The notes under the pieces were generated by a model, which ran no database searches, had not been told where the DNA came from, and saw only the letters and a program-made list of their open reading frames with translations. Shown piece by piece: positions 35,746-45,197 of a stretch of 64,000 nucleotides of DNA. The stretch lies in NCBI RefSeq assembly GCF_000244915.1, contig NZ_CM001442.1, forward strand, positions 6,581,912 through 6,645,911, given 5' to 3'. Each line of letters opens with the position of its first letter. Positions within the stretch are counted from its first letter, which is position 1. The position numbers and the translations under genes were made by a program. Source of the DNA: Bradyrhizobium sp. WSM471. Lineage in GTDB: Bacteria > Pseudomonadota > Alphaproteobacteria > Rhizobiales > Xanthobacteraceae.

Positions 35746-36532
35746 TGAAGCGCCTCGCCGTTTCAATCGCACCGAACGCATCGAGATTGTCGTGTCCACC
35801 GCCTGCAAAGGGAACGAACTGCTTCGGTTCGTGCGCAAGCGCGAACAGACGCTCTCCGAACACGATCGAAATGGCAAGGTCATTGGTGCCATGCATCACC
35901 AATAGCGGCACAGTGACGCGCGGGATACGCTCGTCGGAATGAAATGGATCGCGCATCAGCAGACGCACCGGAACGAACCAGAACGATGAAGCTGCAATAT
36001 CGGCCGTCGATGTATAGGGAGCTTCCAGGATGAGTTTTCCAACACGATGCTCCGAAGCGATCGCGACCGCCACGCCGGTCCCGAGCGAAAAGCCCCAGGC
36101 GGCGATTCGTTCCGCCGCGTAGCGCGCGGTGGTGAAGGCGTAGGCGGCCGCGGCATCGCGCAGCAGGCCCGCCTCGCTCGGCGCCCCGCTTGAGCCGGCA
36201 TAGCCGCGATAGGACAGCGCGACGAGGCCGGTGCCGTCCGCCGTCATGGCCTTGAAACGGCTGATGCAACCGGCGAGATAATCGCCATTGCCCGGGAAAT
36301 ACAGGATCACGGGACGGCCGGGCTTCGCCGGCACGTGCCAGACGATGACCTTCTCGCCATCGGAGGTCGTCAGGACGTGCTCTTCGGCCTCAGGGAGGCC
36401 TGCGGCGTCCGGCGCGGTGCGGCCGACGGGCGGGATCGGAAACAGCATCTCGCGCTGCCTGACATACAGCACGAGGAGACCGGCGCAATAGACGGTCACG
36501 AGCAGGATGGCGATCCACTTGACGATGATCAT
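35735..36532 (-). CDS. Membrane-anchored alpha/beta hydrolase
   Basis: A 265-residue alpha/beta hydrolase of the BEM46/ABHD13 type. The N-terminal helix VKWIAILLVTVYCAGLLVLYV anchors it. Landmarks: PVILYFPGNGDYLAGCISR, the nucleophile elbow GFSLG, and a later MHGTNDLAI segment holding the probable catalytic Asp, with GGGHDN supplying the His. The substrate is unknown; esterase or acyl-hydrolase activity on lipids is plausible. Its stop overlaps the antiporter gene start region by 11 bp, so the two are coupled. Confidence 0.88.
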   Translation of the reverse strand: MIIVKWIAILLVTVYCAGLLVLYVRQREMLFPIPPVGRTAPDAAGLPEAEEHVLTTSDGEKVIVWHVPAKPGRPVILYFPGNGDYLAGCISRFKAMTADGTGLVALSYRGYAGSSGAPSEAGLLRDAAAAYAFTTARYAAERIAAWGFSLGTGVAVAIASEHRVGKLILEAPYTSTADIAASSFWFVPVRLLMRDPFHSDERIPRVTVPLLVMHGTNDLAISIVFGERLFALAHEPKQFVPFAGGGHDNLDAFGAIETARRFIAS

Positions 36533-36688
36533 GGTGACGCGGCTTGGCCCCGGTTGAGGGCTTGCACCGGCTCCGCAGCAATTTCATGACACCGCCCCAA
36601 GGCGCGCCGACCGCACGCCGCCTGGTGAGCGGTGTGCCATGCGACGCGCTGCTCGCGCGTCGCTTTGGCAATGGCCCCCTTGCCCGCG

Positions 36689-38086
36689 CTACATCGCCTT
36701 GACGATGTTCTCGGTGACCTTCTTGGCGTCGCCGAGCAGCATCATGGTGTTGTCGCGATAGAACAGCGGATTGTCGATGCCGGCATAGCCCGAAGCGAGA
36801 GAGCGCTTGATGAACATCACGGTGCCGGCCTTCCAGACCTGGAGCACGGGCATGCCGTAGATCGGCGAGGTCTTGTCCTCTTCCGCCGCCGGATTGGTGA
36901 CGTCGTTGGCGCCGATCACGAAAGCGATGTCGGCCTGCGCGAATTCGGAGTTGATGTCCTCGAGCTCGAACACCTCGTCATAGGGCACGTTGGCTTCAGC
37001 CAGCAGCACGTTCATGTGGCCGGGCATGCGGCCGGCGACCGGGTGAATGGCGTATTTCACCTCGACGCCTTCCTTCTTCAGGATATCGCCCATTTCGCGC
37101 AGCGCATGCTGAGCCTGCGCCACCGCCATGCCGTAGCCAGGCACGATGATGACCTTCTGCGCGTTCTTCATGATGAAGGCGGCATCGTCGGCCGAGCCGA
37201 GCTTGGCCGGCTTCTGCTCGCCGCCGCCACCGCCGGCCGCCGCGGTCTCGCCGCCGAAGCCGCCGAGAATGACCGAGATGAAGGAGCGGTTCATCGCGTG
37301 GCACATGATGTAGGACAGGATCGCGCCGCTTGATCCCACCAGCGCGCCGGTGATGATCAGCGCGGAATTGCCGAGGGTGAAGCCGATGCCGGCCGCGGCC
37401 CAGCCCGAGTACGAGTTCAGCATCGAAATCACGACCGGCATGTCGGCGCCGCCGATCGGGATGATCATGAGGACACCGAGCGCCAGCGCGATGATGACGA
37501 TCAGCCAGAAGTCGAGCGCGCTGCCCGTCATTACCAGCCCGACGATGAAGACGACGAGCGCGATCGCGAGCGCGATGTTGATGATGTGACGGAACGGCAG
37601 GATGATCGGCGAACCACTCATCCGCGCGGACAATTTCAGGAACGCGATCACCGAGCCGGTGAAGGTCAGCGCGCCGATGGCGACGCCAAGCGACATCTCG
37701 ACCAGGCTCTGCGCATGGATGTTGCCGGGCGTACCGATGTCGAACGCCTCGGGCGCGTAGAACGCGCCGGCGGCGACCAGCACCGCGGCCATGCCGACCA
37801 GCGAGTGGAAGGCGGCGACCAGCTCCGGCATCGAGGTCATCGGCACGCGGCGCGCGATCACCGCGCCGATCGAACCGCCGATGGCGATACCGAGGATCAC
37901 CAGCACCCAGGCGAGACCGTCTGCGGGCGGATGGTTGGCCAGCGTGGTGGCGACCGCGATCGCCATGCCGATCATGCCGAACAGATTGCCCTGCCGCGAC
38001 GAAGCCGGGCTTGAAAGCCCGCGCAGCGACAGGATGAACAGCACTCCCGCCACGAGATACAAAAATGCAGAGAGGTTGGCGCTCAT
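36689..38086 (-). CDS. pntB: NAD(P) transhydrogenase subunit beta
   Basis: The 465-residue beta subunit of the proton-translocating transhydrogenase, which makes NADPH from NADH with the proton gradient. About nine helices (FLYLVAGVLFILSLRGLS onward, RHIINIALAIALVVFIVGLVMTG) are followed by the NADP-binding domain: VIIVPGYGMAVAQAQHALREM, then HPVAGRMPGHMNVLLAEANVPY and FVIGANDVTNPAAEED. The length fits. It is last in pntAa-pntAb-pntB, 39 bp after pntAb. Confidence 0.97.
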   Translation of the reverse strand: MSANLSAFLYLVAGVLFILSLRGLSSPASSRQGNLFGMIGMAIAVATTLANHPPADGLAWVLVILGIAIGGSIGAVIARRVPMTSMPELVAAFHSLVGMAAVLVAAGAFYAPEAFDIGTPGNIHAQSLVEMSLGVAIGALTFTGSVIAFLKLSARMSGSPIILPFRHIINIALAIALVVFIVGLVMTGSALDFWLIVIIALALGVLMIIPIGGADMPVVISMLNSYSGWAAAGIGFTLGNSALIITGALVGSSGAILSYIMCHAMNRSFISVILGGFGGETAAAGGGGGEQKPAKLGSADDAAFIMKNAQKVIIVPGYGMAVAQAQHALREMGDILKKEGVEVKYAIHPVAGRMPGHMNVLLAEANVPYDEVFELEDINSEFAQADIAFVIGANDVTNPAAEEDKTSPIYGMPVLQVWKAGTVMFIKRSLASGYAGIDNPLFYRDNTMMLLGDAKKVTENIVKAM

Positions 38087-38125
38087 CTCAGGTCCCCATT
38101 GATCCCATCAGCCCGAGGTGGCCGC

Positions 38126-38443
38126 TCACTTCGGCTTCTTCTTGTACATCCCCAGCATGCGCTGGGTGACAAGGAAGCCGCCGAAGATATTGATGCAGGC
38201 AAAAATCAAAGCAACGAAGCCGAAGGCGCGCGCCCAGCCCGAGCCGCTCGAAACATTCGCAACTCCGCCGGCGAGCAGCGCGCCGACCACGATCACCGAG
38301 GAGATCGCGTTGGTGACGCTCATCAGCGGCGTATGCAGCGCAGGGGTCACCGACCACACCACGAAATAGCCGACGAAGACCGCGAGAACGAAGATCGACA
38401 GCCGGAAGACGAAGGGGTCGACGACCTGTGCAACATGCTCCAT
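38126..38443 (-). CDS. pntAb: NAD(P) transhydrogenase subunit alpha part 2
   Basis: The 105-residue membrane part of the split alpha subunit, with three to four helices ([68 protein letters not shown]). Splitting PntA into Aa and Ab is the rule in alphaproteobacteria. ATG 38443 lies 11 bp after pntAa. It forms the membrane channel with PntB. Confidence 0.96.
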   Translation of the reverse strand: MEHVAQVVDPFVFRLSIFVLAVFVGYFVVWSVTPALHTPLMSVTNAISSVIVVGALLAGGVANVSSGSGWARAFGFVALIFACINIFGGFLVTQRMLGMYKKKPK

Positions 38444-38454
38444 GACGGCTCTCC

Positions 38455-39582
38455 TTACGCTTTCGGCTGGAAATTCGGGTGGATGACGGCGCCGTCCCTG
38501 GTCAGCGCGGTCGCCTTGACGAGTTCGTCGTCCCAGTTCACGGCCAGCGCCTTGCTGGTCTTGTCGACCATCGTTTCGATGAAGTTGAACAAATTCCGGG
38601 CGTAGAGGCTGGAGGCCGACGCCGCGACGCGGCCGGCGACGTTGGTGTAGCCGACGATCTTGATGCCATCGACATCGGCGACCTCGCCCGCCTTGACGCC
38701 TTCGACATTGCCGCCGCGCTCGACGGCGAGATCGACCAGCACCGACCCCGGCTTCATCGACCTGACCATGTCGGCGGTGACGAGCTTCGGGGCCGGCCGG
38801 CCCGGAATCAGCGCGGTGGTGATGACGATGTCCTGCTTCTTGATGTGCTCGGCGGTGAGCGCGGCCTGCTTGGCCTGGTACTCCTTGGACATTTCCTTGG
38901 CGTAGCCGCCGGCGGTCTGCGCGTTCTTGAATTCCTCGTCCTCGACGGCGAGGAATTTCGCACCGAGCGATTCGACCTGCTCCTTGGTGGCGGGCCGGAC
39001 GTCGGTCGCGGTGACGACGGCGCCGAGACGGCGCGCGGTCGCGATCGCCTGGAGGCCGGCGACGCCGACGCCCATCACGAACACTTTGGCGGCGGGCACC
39101 GTGCCGGCTGCGGTCATCATCATCGGGAAGGCGCGTCCGAAGGCCTCGGCGCCCTCGATCACGGCGCGGTAGCCGGCAAGGTTGGCCTGCGAGGACAGCA
39201 CGTCCATCACCTGCGCGCGCGTGATGCGCGGCATCAATTCCATCGCGAAGGCGGAGACGCCGGCATCGGCGATCGTCTTCAGCGCGGCCTCGTTGCCGTA
39301 GGGGTCCATGATGGCGATGACGAGCGCGCCGCGCTTGTACTGTGCCAACTCGGAGGCTTCAGGGCGCCTCACCTTGATGATGATGTCGGCATCCTTCAGC
39401 GCGTCGGCGCTGACGGTGGCGCCCACGGCAGCGAATTCGGAGTCCGGCAGGCCCGACTTGAGGCCGGCGCCCGGCTCGACCGCGATCTCGGCGCCCAACG
39501 CCTTGAACTTCTTCACCGTATCCGGCGAAGCGGCGACCCGCGGCTCCGACGGATCGATTTCCTTGGCAACGGCGATCTTCAT
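38455..39582 (-). CDS. pntAa: NAD(P) transhydrogenase subunit alpha part 1
   Basis: A 375-residue soluble NAD(H)-binding domain facing the cytoplasm. ATG 39582 is chosen because GGAGG lies five bases upstream, giving [26 protein letters not shown]. Landmarks: [28 protein letters not shown] (NAD-binding Rossmann), [20 protein letters not shown] and [16 protein letters not shown]. The related alanine dehydrogenase fold is expected. It is first in the operon. The CoxIV gene lies just upstream on the same strand. Confidence 0.96.
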   Translation of the reverse strand: MKIAVAKEIDPSEPRVAASPDTVKKFKALGAEIAVEPGAGLKSGLPDSEFAAVGATVSADALKDADIIIKVRRPEASELAQYKRGALVIAIMDPYGNEAALKTIADAGVSAFAMELMPRITRAQVMDVLSSQANLAGYRAVIEGAEAFGRAFPMMMTAAGTVPAAKVFVMGVGVAGLQAIATARRLGAVVTATDVRPATKEQVESLGAKFLAVEDEEFKNAQTAGGYAKEMSKEYQAKQAALTAEHIKKQDIVITTALIPGRPAPKLVTADMVRSMKPGSVLVDLAVERGGNVEGVKAGEVADVDGIKIVGYTNVAGRVAASASSLYARNLFNFIETMVDKTSKALAVNWDDELVKATALTRDGAVIHPNFQPKA

Positions 39583-39719
39583 AGGCCCTCCGGCGACGCG
39601 GGAAAGAGCGCGCACGCGAACTTAGCGTTACTCCCGCAACGTTGGATACCGGTTTTCAATCCGGCTTGATTGCAAATTTTATGGGCACCGACGACGCTGG
39701 CGGTGCTGCAAGCGATGGA

Positions 39720-39872
39720 TCAGGTCAGGAAGATCGCCATCAGGATCACGATAAGCGCGACCGAGACCGTGCCGTACTTCACCAGCTTGATGAAGCCCTC
39801 GTAGGTCTGCTCGTGGGCAACGTAGTCGTTGCCGTCGGCGGTGCTGTACGCCACTTCGCTATGGTCAGCCAT
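39720..39872 (-). CDS. aa3-type cytochrome c oxidase subunit IV (50 aa)
   Basis: A 50-residue protein: a hydrophilic N-terminus (MADHSEVAYSTADGNDYV, HEQTYEGFIKLVKYG) and one C-terminal helix (VSVALIVILMAIFLT). This is the layout of the small subunit IV (CoxIV) of bacterial aa3 cytochrome c oxidase, which usually packs against subunits I and III in the inner membrane. ATG 39872, TGA at 39720. It stands apart from the other oxidase genes, just upstream of the pnt operon, about 138 bp away. No strong ribosome site is seen. Confidence 0.85.
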   Translation of the reverse strand: MADHSEVAYSTADGNDYVAHEQTYEGFIKLVKYGTVSVALIVILMAIFLT

Positions 39873-40058
39873 GAATTGTCCCCAGTCGAAAGTCGAATTT
39901 CATGGCTGGGATACCGCAAACTTCCGGGCAGGGCAACGGCACGGAGGCGCGGTTTCCCGGCAAATCAGGTCATTTGGAATTCCAATTGGCGGAATCCCGC
40001 TCAGACCGGTGGTCCGCGCGTTGGGGGCGCTCTCCGGTGCCGCGATCCCCAAGGCCTC

Positions 40059-42950
40059 TCAGCGCAGGCCGAGCGCACGGCGGACTGCGCCAATCGGCTC
40101 CACCTTGCTGTCGCAGAAGTTTCGCTTTGCGCAGCGTTCTCCCGGAACGTTGACGACGATCGCATCCGCGCCGGCGTCCTCAGTGAGGAAACCGTGCGTC
40201 ATGTGGAAACCTAGCGCGCGATAGACCTCGAACTGCTCCTCCGAGAAGAACTGGTCACCGGTGGTTTCGTGCGGGAAGGTGTCGTTGCGGCGTGCATAGT
40301 CGCGGATGTAGTCGTTCTCGTCTCCGGTCAGGGACGATTTGATGTACACGAGGTACCCCTTTTCCCCCGAGCCGTAGTCGATGGTGCCGACCGCCATGTG
40401 CGGTCCGCCCGCCGCGCGCCGGGCCGCCGGCGGGGATTTGGTTGCGTTGCACTTCATCCACTCCAGCGTCGTGTTGCGGATCGGCGTCCACGGCAGGTCG
40501 ATGATGATCCCGAGATCAATGCGCGCATAACGCTGCAGCGTCACCAGGGACGAGAAATTCATCGGCGCATCGGCTTCGGCGTCAACCGCGATGATCACCT
40601 TGCAGCGTCGTCGCAACAACTCGTAGACGCCGAGATTCTCGATGTGTCCGCCGTCCGTCAGGTAGACCGCATCGGCATTCTCGTAAAGCCGGCCCGAGAT
40701 CTCAGACCATAGAAACAAAGGGGTCGAGTGGTGCTGCGGCTTGTCCTTTGTCGAGACCCAGCGCGGGTTCTTCAACCAGTACCCCAGGCGTACGTTGAGG
40801 AGCGCCAGGGTCGGGGTCAGGGAGCGGATCGACCCCGAGCCCATGTTCGACGAAGCGGCGGCCCCGGAGATCGCCATCGCGGTCGCAAGATCGAGGCCCG
40901 GCGCGACCTTCTCGAATGCCGGTGTATTCGCATAACCCGTGGCCTCGCTGCCGACGTGCAGCGGCGAGAATATGAAGAAATCAGCGTTCCGTCCCCGCCG
41001 ATTGGCGAAGTCGGATCCTTGGATGTTCAGGGCGGTGTTGATGATGGGATATGGCGAGGCCAGGCTGCTTTTTTTCGATGTCGTGACCGTCATTGCTCCC
41101 GCTGGATCTACGCCGTAGTCCAACTGATGTAACAGACCGCTCAGCTTCTCCTCGTCGAGCGGAAGGAAATCCCTTCCCTGGTCCAGGCTCGGCATGTTCC
41201 GCGACGGCTCCCCGTCAGCGTAGTAGAGCGGATTGAACAAGAAGGCCTTGCTGAGGCGATCACGATAGAGCCGGTGCAACGAATTGGCATTCGGCCCGAG
41301 AACCCACGACAGGCCGAACAGGGCCGAGCCCGACAAGAAGTAGAGCAGCACCATCCGCCAGCTGACACTGTTGCCGAACTGGTACTTCGACCAAGTGAAT
41401 GTGCCCGGGGACTGCAATGACGCAACGGAAAACAGCCATGCGGGGATGTGCGAGATCGGTCCCACCGGCTTGGAGACGACGACCTTCGCTTCGCCATTGG
41501 TGATCTCTGCCGAGAGCTTGCGCGTCGCCGAGTCGAACCGGACATTTCCCTTGACGTCGACACCGGCCGCGGGCGGCATGGGTTGCACGCCAGCCGCTCC
41601 CCACTCCTCGATCATGGGGTATTGGCGGTAGGCGGCGTCGAGCGTCTTGTCGTTCGCGATGCCCCAATAGCAAAGATAGAGATATCCGACCCAGATCAGT
41701 AAGGGCAGCGCCAGTCCCGCGACAAGCACGGCTGCTTTCGCCGCATGGGCGAGCAGGCGTGAGCCCAGGTCGGAGGCGCCGGCGCCCTTCAGCAGGTCGG
41801 CGAATTGCTGCCGGAACAGCGTCACGGCCGCCGCAACCGGCGCGGTGATGGCCGCAAGCGATTGGACCCACTTGATTGCAACGCCCCCAACGATGCCGCC
41901 GGACTGAGCCGTGTTGGCGTCGGCGACATCGAACATCTGGGCGATCATGAAGGGCTGGAATTCGAAGAAGCAGATGGCGGCAAGCAGAACGAGATAGGTC
42001 GCGCCGACAGTCGACGGATAGCCGCGGAATTCACCTCCCTTGGTCGACGAAATCGATCGCAGCACCGCCCAGCCGAAGAAAAGCACGAGGCCGAGCAGGA
42101 GCGCTGCAAGCGAAAGGCCAAAGTGATCGACATTCAGGCAGCTGGCGATCGCGCAGATGAGTCCCATCGCAAACGCAAGACCCGCCAGGTAGCGAAACAA
42201 CTCGCGCCGCCCGACTTCGAAAAGGCGCCCGACCAACAAAAGCAGCAAGGCGGCAACAAGGCCGACAAGAAAGTAGGCAGGCATCAATCCCAGGCTGGAG
42301 AGGGGACCAAGGTTGTGGGTGTCGTCGACGCTCAGCCCGAAGAAATTGGTCGTATAGAGTGACGAGCGTGCGGCGTTGGACAGGATCGTGATCACGGCAA
42401 CGAGCAGTACGACCGGCAGCGTCAGGCTCAGATTGGCAACGAGCCCACGCACGACGATTGCGACGCCGGTGATCAGGTCGCGCGCGCCGGCCGGAACGAG
42501 GTAGTTCGAGTAGTTTCGGATGTGGCCCACCGCGGGCGTGTCACTGATCTCATTGGCGCTCCCGGCTCCGGGTGTCGACGTGCTTCCGAAGACGAAATTC
42601 TGCGCCCGCGTCATGGTCGCCGTGAACGAACAGCCGGTGTAACCGCCACCCGAAACGGTCGACAGATAATCGATGTGCTTGATCAGCCCGTGGTGATTGA
42701 AAGCCTGCAAGACGCCGAGGCAGATTGCGGAGGATCGGATCCCGCCGCCCGACAGCGCAAGACCGACCGTATCGATCGCCTTTTCGTCGCCAGGGTATGC
42801 GACGGGATCCATGCCCTGGGCGCGGCGGCGGTTATTGATGGCTGCGAGCTCGCGCTTGACGATCTTGCGGTGCTGCGCCCCCCACAGCTGCTGTTCCTCG
42901 ACAGCCCGTGGCGGCTCCACCTTGGTGTCTGGGGCACTGATCCTGGCCAT
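40059..42950 (-). CDS. Large membrane-integrated patatin-like phospholipase
   Basis: A 963-residue protein. ATG 42950 has GGGAGG five bases upstream. The catalytic part is split by membrane spans: the oxyanion-hole motif GGGIRS (68-73) and a nucleophile Ser100 in STVSGGGY lie near the N-terminus, and the catalytic Asp766 in LTDGGHIENLG lies far downstream. Between them are ten or so hydrophobic segments (residues about 165-580, including VVLLVAVITILSNAA, AALLLGLVLFFGWAVL and FLSGSALFGLSWVLG). The nucleophile elbow has T-V-S-G-G, not the usual G-x-S-x-G. The long C-terminal part ends in a Cys-containing tail. Expected activity is lipid acyl hydrolysis in the inner membrane; substrates are unknown. 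It is isolated on its strand, with no immunity or partner gene nearby. Confidence 0.85.
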   Translation of the reverse strand: MARISAPDTKVEPPRAVEEQQLWGAQHRKIVKRELAAINNRRRAQGMDPVAYPGDEKAIDTVGLALSGGGIRSSAICLGVLQAFNHHGLIKHIDYLSTVSGGGYTGCSFTATMTRAQNFVFGSTSTPGAGSANEISDTPAVGHIRNYSNYLVPAGARDLITGVAIVVRGLVANLSLTLPVVLLVAVITILSNAARSSLYTTNFFGLSVDDTHNLGPLSSLGLMPAYFLVGLVAALLLLLVGRLFEVGRRELFRYLAGLAFAMGLICAIASCLNVDHFGLSLAALLLGLVLFFGWAVLRSISSTKGGEFRGYPSTVGATYLVLLAAICFFEFQPFMIAQMFDVADANTAQSGGIVGGVAIKWVQSLAAITAPVAAAVTLFRQQFADLLKGAGASDLGSRLLAHAAKAAVLVAGLALPLLIWVGYLYLCYWGIANDKTLDAAYRQYPMIEEWGAAGVQPMPPAAGVDVKGNVRFDSATRKLSAEITNGEAKVVVSKPVGPISHIPAWLFSVASLQSPGTFTWSKYQFGNSVSWRMVLLYFLSGSALFGLSWVLGPNANSLHRLYRDRLSKAFLFNPLYYADGEPSRNMPSLDQGRDFLPLDEEKLSGLLHQLDYGVDPAGAMTVTTSKKSSLASPYPIINTALNIQGSDFANRRGRNADFFIFSPLHVGSEATGYANTPAFEKVAPGLDLATAMAISGAAASSNMGSGSIRSLTPTLALLNVRLGYWLKNPRWVSTKDKPQHHSTPLFLWSEISGRLYENADAVYLTDGGHIENLGVYELLRRRCKVIIAVDAEADAPMNFSSLVTLQRYARIDLGIIIDLPWTPIRNTTLEWMKCNATKSPPAARRAAGGPHMAVGTIDYGSGEKGYLVYIKSSLTGDENDYIRDYARRNDTFPHETTGDQFFSEEQFEVYRALGFHMTHGFLTEDAGADAIVVNVPGERCAKRNFCDSKVEPIGAVRRALGLR

Positions 42951-43162
42951 GTTCGCCTCCCTGGCCGAGCATACCACGACGATCAACAATCATAGATTGC
43001 ATTGCAGATCGAACCCGTCTGCAAGAATTAGTCTTGCCCCAGGCACAAACGTTCAATGTGCAGGGCGGGATCTATGCAACCCGCTTCGCCCGTCGTCGGA
43101 ACAACGCGACGCTCGGACGGCCGACCTGACCTGCTCGCTGCAGCGCCGAAGACGGTTCGGGC

Positions 43163-45070
43163 TCAGCCCATCGCTTCCAGTTCGTCGATCATGCCGGCGA
43201 TGACGCTCAGGCCGCCGTCCCAGAACTTCGGATCCTTGGCATCGAGCCCGAACGGCCGCAGCAGTTCCGAATAATGCTTGGTGCCGCCGGCGGCGAGCAT
43301 GTCGAGATAACGCTCGGCAAAGCCTTCGGCCGCGTTCTCGTAGACGGCGTAGAGCGAGTTCACGAGACAATCGCCGAACGCATAGGCGTAGACGTAGAAC
43401 GGCGAATGGATGAAGTGCGGGATGTACATCCAGTAATTCTCGTAGCCCGCTTTGATCTCGATTGCCGGCCCCAGGCTCTCGCCCTGCACCGAGAGCCAGA
43501 TCTCGCCGAGCCGCGTCGCGGTGAGCTCGCCATTCTTGCGTTCGGTGTGGACCGCGCGCTCGAAGGAATAGAACGCGATCTGCCGCACCACGGTGTTGAT
43601 CATGTCCTCGACCTTGCCGGCGAGCAGCGCCTGGCGCTGCTTTGCGCTCCTGGTCTGCGCCAGCAGCCGCCGGAAGGTCAGCATCTCGCCGAACACGCTC
43701 GCGGTCTCCGCCAGCGTCAGCGGCGTCGGCGCCATCAACGCACCGTTCCTGGCCGCCAGCACCTGGTGAACGCCGTGACCGAGCTCATGGGCGAGCGTCA
43801 TCACGTCGCGCGGCTTGCCCTGGTAGTTCATCAGCACGTAGGGGTGCGCGGACGGCGTGGTCGGATGCGAGAAGGCACCCGGCGCCTTGCCCGGGCGCAC
43901 CGGCGCATCGATCCAGCGGTCGGTAAAGAAGCGCTCGGCGATGTCGGCCATCTTTGGCGAGAAGCCGCGATAGGCGGAGAGCACCATGCTTCGCGCGTCG
44001 CCCCAGCCGATCACGTCGGTCGCCGCAAAAGGCAGCGGCGCGTTGCGGTCCCAATAGGCCAGGCGCTTCCTGCCGAACCAGCGTGCCTTCAGCGCGTAGT
44101 AGCGATGCGACAATTTTGGATAGGCCGCGCGCACCGAGGCGACCAGCGCATCCACCACCTCGCGCTCGACGCGGTTGTTCAGATGCCGGGAATCCGCGAC
44201 GTCCTTGAAGCCGCGCCAGCTGTCGGAGATGTCCTTGTCCTTGGCCAGCGTGTTGGTGATCAGCGCAAAGGTGCGCTCATTGGCCTTGAAGGTCTTTGCG
44301 AGCGCCTCTGCCGCGGCCTTGCGCTTGGCGCCGTCGCGGTCCTGCAACAGATTGAGCGTCGGCTCGATCGCGAGCTCCTTGGGCCCGACCTTGAAACGCA
44401 GGCTCGATATGGTCTGGTCGAACAGCCGGTTGAAAGCGGAATAGCCGGTCTGCGCCTTCTCCAGGAACAGCTGCTCGAGCTTGTCGTCGAGCTGGTACGG
44501 CTTCTCCTTGCGCAGATCCTCGATCCAGGGACGGTAGTGCGCGAGCTCGGTGGCCTGCATCGCGCGGTTCAAAATATCGTCATCGACACGATTGAGCTCG
44601 AGCGCGAAGAACAGCAGATGCGTCGATGCCGCCGTCAGGCGCTCGGAAACGTCGCCGTAAAACTTTGAAATCTTGGGGTCCACGCTGTCGCCGGCATGAA
44701 CGAGGCCGGCGTACGAGCCGAGCCGGCCGGCGAGGTCGTCGATCGCCTCATAGCGTCGCACGGCTTCAGCGAGCCATTTTCCGCCATCTTCCTTTGCTGT
44801 TCCTGTTGCGAGCTTGCCTTTGTAATCCGTCTCGAACGCGACGCAATCGGCATCCATCCTTTCGAGATCGCGCGCCACTTCCGGCGCATCGATCCCGGAA
44901 TAGAGGTCGGCGAGGTTCCACTCCGGAAGCTTGCCGGTCTTGCTCGCAGGCTTTGCGGGTGAAGGTTTGGAGGACTTTGCCTTGACGACGGATTTCTTGG
45001 TGGCTGGCTTGCGGAGAGCAGACTTTTTCAGAGCAGACTTTTTGAGAGCAGGCTTGGAGCGCGAATTCAT
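43163..45070 (-). CDS. pepF: Oligoendopeptidase F (M3 family) with a basic N-terminal tail
   Basis: A 635-residue zinc metallopeptidase. The active site HELGH (428-432) and the following LTLAETASVFGEMLT (the Glu ligand region) identify M3 oligoendopeptidase F. Other typical stretches: WNLADLYSGIDAPEVARDLERMDADC, LARPYHFIHSPFYVYAYAFGD-type C-terminal core and FAERYLDMLAAGGTKHYSELL. It degrades short peptides in the cytoplasm. The first 48 or so residues (NSRSKPALKKSALKKSALRK, ATKKSVVKAKSSKPSPAK) are a Lys/Ser/Ala tail not found in the typical enzyme. ATG 45070 has only a weak ribosome site, so a later start is possible, although none within the tail is better. Confidence 0.92.
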   Translation of the reverse strand: MNSRSKPALKKSALKKSALRKPATKKSVVKAKSSKPSPAKPASKTGKLPEWNLADLYSGIDAPEVARDLERMDADCVAFETDYKGKLATGTAKEDGGKWLAEAVRRYEAIDDLAGRLGSYAGLVHAGDSVDPKISKFYGDVSERLTAASTHLLFFALELNRVDDDILNRAMQATELAHYRPWIEDLRKEKPYQLDDKLEQLFLEKAQTGYSAFNRLFDQTISSLRFKVGPKELAIEPTLNLLQDRDGAKRKAAAEALAKTFKANERTFALITNTLAKDKDISDSWRGFKDVADSRHLNNRVEREVVDALVASVRAAYPKLSHRYYALKARWFGRKRLAYWDRNAPLPFAATDVIGWGDARSMVLSAYRGFSPKMADIAERFFTDRWIDAPVRPGKAPGAFSHPTTPSAHPYVLMNYQGKPRDVMTLAHELGHGVHQVLAARNGALMAPTPLTLAETASVFGEMLTFRRLLAQTRSAKQRQALLAGKVEDMINTVVRQIAFYSFERAVHTERKNGELTATRLGEIWLSVQGESLGPAIEIKAGYENYWMYIPHFIHSPFYVYAYAFGDCLVNSLYAVYENAAEGFAERYLDMLAAGGTKHYSELLRPFGLDAKDPKFWDGGLSVIAGMIDELEAMG

Positions 45071-45197
45071 TGTGTGGGAAACCTGTGTTCAACAAGCGCG
45101 ACGGCGGGCGGGGGCATCAGGATTTAACAGTGCGTTAATCGGCTTCGGCCAGAGTGCCCCGATTCGAGACAGATAGTAGTAGCGTGCGGGGAACACC

